Origin: Cyprinodon diabolis
Lineage: Eukaryota > Chordata > Actinopteri > Cyprinodontiformes > Cyprinodontidae
Assembly: GCA_030533445.1 (NCBI GenBank)
Contig: CM060075.1
Coordinates: forward strand, 38,831,219 to 38,895,218
Length of the DNA stretch: 64,000 nt
Direction of reading: 5' to 3'
Positions within the stretch are counted from its first letter, which is position 1. Every line of letters begins with the position of its first letter. Positions 61,001 through 64,000 of this stretch are shown here, piece by piece. A program made the position numbers and the translations under genes. The notes beneath the pieces were generated by a model. The model was not told the DNA's origin. It did not search any database and saw only the letters and a list, made by a program, of their open reading frames with translations.

Positions 61001-61545
61001 TACGGAGCCCCTAAAGGGACATGGAGAGAAAAAATAAACTTTTGTGAGATCCCACAATACTTTTGCGAGATCCTGCAATACTTTTGCGAGATCTCGTAAA
61101 ACTATTGCGGGATCTCGCAAAAGTATTGCGAGATCCTGCAAAAATATTGCGGGATCTCTCAAAAGTATTTTGAGATCCTGCAAAAGTATTGCGAGATCCT
61201 GCAAAAGTATTGCGAGATCCTGCAAAAGTATTGCGAGATCCTGCAAAAGTATTGTGAGATCCTGCAAAAGTATTGCGGGATCTCTCAAAAGTATTGCGAG
61301 ACCCTGCAAAAGTATTGTGAGATCCTGCAAAAGTATTGCGAGATCCTGCAAAAGTATTGTGGGATCTCGCAAAAGTATTGAAGGATTTTGCAAAAGTATT
61401 GCGAGATCTCACAAAAAATAATCTTTTGAGAGATCCCGCAATACTTTCGCGAGATCTTGCAAAACTATTGCGGGATCTCGCAAAAGTATTGCGGGATCTC
61501 GCAAAAGTTCTTTTTTCCCCTCCATGTCCCTTTAGGGGCTCCGTA
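61001..61545. mobile_element. Foldback TIR element built from 21-bp tandem repeats
   Basis: TACGGAGCCCCTAAAGGGAC at the left is inverted at the right end (61526-61545). CATGTT flanks both sides (60995-61000 and 61546-61551). Between them runs an array of about 20 units with period 21 (core GAGATCCTGCAAAAGTATTG), with the first few units in opposite orientation. Long frames in every phase are artefacts of the period being a multiple of three. Confidence 0.8.
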
Positions 61546-62136
61546 CATGTTAGATACAAAACTCACGGTAAACTTGTTCCTGTCCCTGTCCTGCGTTGTG
61601 ACCAATGAGCTGACAACATATATGTAACGATCCAGAATACCCTCATCCCATTGGTTGAGCCAAGTGTTGCTCAGAGAGCAGTATGGGAGATGAACGGAGT
61701 AATTTAAATCCTGGCGCTGCTTTTGGGGGCAGACACCTCCTCATTTCTGCAAGAGCTCAAAGGACATACAGGTGGAAAAAAGTAGGCCATTACCACATAA
61801 TGTGGCATTGAGCAAAAGTGTTGTTTTCTTTTTTTAAACTGTAGCCTACATTCATTGCACACCAAAAAAATAATGCAATCGTTTTGGGCTATTACTTAAT
61901 CATATTTAGTTACTTTATCCCAATTGTTTTATGTCCTACCGTGCTAACATGAACAATTGCGTTAAAGTAACTGAATAGGATTGAGTACATGTCAAAAATG
62001 GTTGCATTATTTGTTTCAGTGCATTTAAGGCACAAATATGTTTACAAGTTTGCACAAGTTTGCTGTTGCACCAAAAGTGTGCACTATTTATGTATTGTTT
62101 TACATTCACTTTTACAGTTTCAAATTAAATAGAACA

Positions 62137-62936
62137 TGTCATGGTTTTACTAAAGTTCAGACCCAAATGCAGAAGACCAAACAGGGAGAACAGGAGAAAA
62201 GGTTTACAGGTTTTATTGAAGAGATAATGCAGAGAGAAGTGTTGCTCTGAACACTGCTCAACCCGAACTGAAAAGTGAGGGCAAGACACAGCGGTTAGTT
62301 CAGGCTCAGTGGGAAAGTTGATTCGTGAACCTGGAGAAGAGGACCTGGTTGCTGACTCATGTTTCCAGAGAAGTTGTTGAATCCTTGACTCCAGTCTGTG
62401 TGCTGTTGTTCCAGTGTTTGTCTGATTCGGTGGAGGGCGGAACAGGGTTTACCCAGAATGTGGTTGTTTGTAGGAGAACGGACTGCCTCTCAGGTTTCCT
62501 GCGGTACTTGAACGGGTCATAGTGGAGATGAATCCCTTTCTCAGTGTGAAGCTCAAACGATCACTGGGGAAAGTGGATCCAAACCTCCAGTTTGAATCCC
62601 CAGCTCAGCTTGAAGCTCTGTTGATCCTTCCAGGGAGAGAAGGTCAGAAAAATCTAGTTTGCAGGATGACTTCCTGCCGAGAGGCAAAGACAAAAACAAT
62701 GTTAAAACTAAGGTTGACAAGAACTCAGTTTGACTCAGCAAAACGCAGCTTGGCTAGAGTACCCATAACTGGCAACACTCTGGCATCGAGGTAGTGGCAG
62801 TCAGCAGCTTAAGAACGCTCCGTTAACGAGGAAACCATCAGCAGGTGTGTGAGGAGGCGGACCAGAACCAGGCGCCTCCTGGTGGAGGACGGGAGACAAA
62901 CACAGAAACACAAACACACAGACAGGAGTCCTGACA
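62137..62936 (-). repeat. Solo LTR with 5-bp TSD, copy 2
   Basis: TGTCATGG to CCTGACA, flanked by GAACA (62132-62136 and 62937-62941). Same family as 23460-24156, but about 100 bp longer owing to an extra block near 62665-62785. Oriented minus by its poly(A) signal. Confidence 0.75.
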
Positions 62937-63200
62937 GAACAGATGTTAATTCAACAAAGTTTATTATTTTGCATTAAAGTGAATTGCTGGATAATAATTT
63001 GCTTTCCATGTGTTCATGTCACTGACAAATATGCATATAATTCAATGCATATTTGACTCAAATAGTTAAAAAATATTGTTTCACACACAAAGGGGGACTT
63101 AGATAAAAAATCACCACACCAGGAGGGGTCAGGCAATCGGGTCAGCTGGCACGCATATGAGGTGTCCCTTTTTTTTTCAGTTGGCGACCCTATCCTTAAT

Positions 63201-64000
63201 TCTTTCCTCACAGGCACAGTAAGCTCAACTGATCCATAGTAGTGGAGACAAGTATTTTGACGGAATCTTACATCAGGATTTTAATCAAAAACATAGTTAA
63301 TGTGCTTAAATAAGTAATGGCTTTATTAAACATACATGTATGAGTAATTTTATGGGGCTCTGAGGAACTTGTGGCCCTAGGCCACTGCCAGTTTTTACCT
63401 CATGATAACTCCGCCCCTGAACCTGACGTCACATCTGTGATCGGAGGCCAGTTTGATTTAATAACATCCTTACTGAAGCTCGTTAGATCTTTACTGACTC
63501 ATAAAGAAATCCTACCAGTGCAGCATATGCAAGCATTTATAAGCAGCCCTCATCTGTGATGGTGATATTCACAGGGTAGATCACTGATAAAGCTGTAATG
63601 TTTTTATTTTAAATACAGCCCTCACATGCAAACACGCATTAGGGATACAGATCACAGAACTGAAGCCCTCAGTTCCTCCTGCTTTGATTTAGTGTGCGTC
63701 AATCCTCTCTCATAGTGTTATTGGGTTGTTTACTTTTTAATTCGACATGGAGTCACTGTGTCAACGTCACCACCTGTTTCACCTGCCACCTACTCACTTA
63801 ATTTGAGTTTTACAAATTGTTCCAGATAGTCGGCCTGAGAAGAGCTAAACTATTGATGGATGGGAATCTAATGTGAAATCAGCCTGACTGAGGAACCATG
63901 GGAGCTGTAAAGACGTTTGTTGAAACGGCAAAACAAAAGAAGAGCAGTGGAGTCTGTAGGATAGGAATAAACAGCAGCTGGCAAAGTCTTAGACGGAGGA
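63201..64000 (+). other. Intron sequence to the window end
   Basis: Unassigned. A hAT-end-like block (catgataactccgcccctg) ends near 63419, without a found partner. No further exon of the second host gene was identified. Confidence 0.35.

Larger units (their letters stand above)
60839..63192. mobile_element. Composite hAT-like element, 2.4 kb
   Basis: The ends TAGGGTTGCCA and the inverse of ...TTGGCGACCCTA. tcctgaat (60831-60838) and tccttaat (63193-63200) are an 8-bp TSD with one change. It holds the foldback element 61001-61545 and the solo LTR 62137-62936. No transposase seen. Confidence 0.65.

Noticed and set aside
61011..61608. Four overlapping long frames and a CRISPR-like appearance at 61.0-61.6 kb
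   Set aside because: The 21-bp units are contiguous with no spacers, and all frames are open because 21 is a multiple of three. It is a foldback element.

Overview
The window is vertebrate genomic DNA, almost certainly from a teleost fish and plausibly a percomorph, although the species cannot be fixed from sequence alone. The reasons are intron-split host genes with GT/AG junctions, TA, CA and GGAT microsatellites, a CpG-rich promoter, and a dense load of fish-type mobile elements (Tc1-like, hAT, pogo-like, L2-type and RTE-like LINEs, solo LTRs and small TIR elements).

Positions 1-9185 hold the 3' two thirds of an endogenous retrovirus on the + strand. They contain the last codons of gag, an in-frame TAG, pro-pol, env, an extra ORF downstream of env, a polypurine tract and the 3' LTR. 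The 5' LTR and most of gag lie left of the window. Pol and Env look class I (gamma/epsilon-like): gag and pol share a frame across one stop, and Env has CXXC and CX6CC motifs. Apart from one frameshift in integrase, the reading frames are open. Two parts are unusual. A domain between protease and reverse transcriptase has the paired H-x-T motifs of 2H phosphoesterases and resembles the CNPase catalytic domain. The ORF after env encodes a protein with a basic patch followed by a regular leucine zipper.

Positions 9186-12990 hold nothing I recognise. Positions 13082-25293 hold a host gene on the + strand that I could assemble as eleven coding exons with consistent splice phases (1152 nt, 383 residues). 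It encodes a signal peptide, a C-type lectin-like domain and a roughly 235-residue C-terminal extension, mostly helix-like, that I do not recognise. Its larger introns are filled with transposons, including an 8-bp-TSD hAT element nested inside a long inverted-repeat element.

Positions 25392-35250 are mobile-element territory: a hAT element, an L2-type LINE fragment, and a 1.6 kb Tc1-like transposon with an intact 340-residue transposase flanked by TA repeats, plus decayed fragments. A second host gene starts in a CpG-rich region near 35.6 kb, runs on the + strand and leaves the window after 58630. I see four internal exons with fully consistent phases, and three of its exons end in the same short peptide motif. 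The largest exon carries repeated sumoylation-type (psi-K-x-E/D) motifs. I do not recognise the protein.

The introns of this second gene contain many composite insertions. They include a TIR element carrying a RecQ-helicase-like fragment, a three-deep nest of hAT-like and pogo-like elements, two small hAT-like elements each with a BED-finger-like fragment, a 3.1 kb hAT holding a solo LTR and a LINE fragment, and a 2.4 kb hAT holding a period-21 foldback element and a solo LTR. No tRNA, rRNA or CRISPR array was seen.
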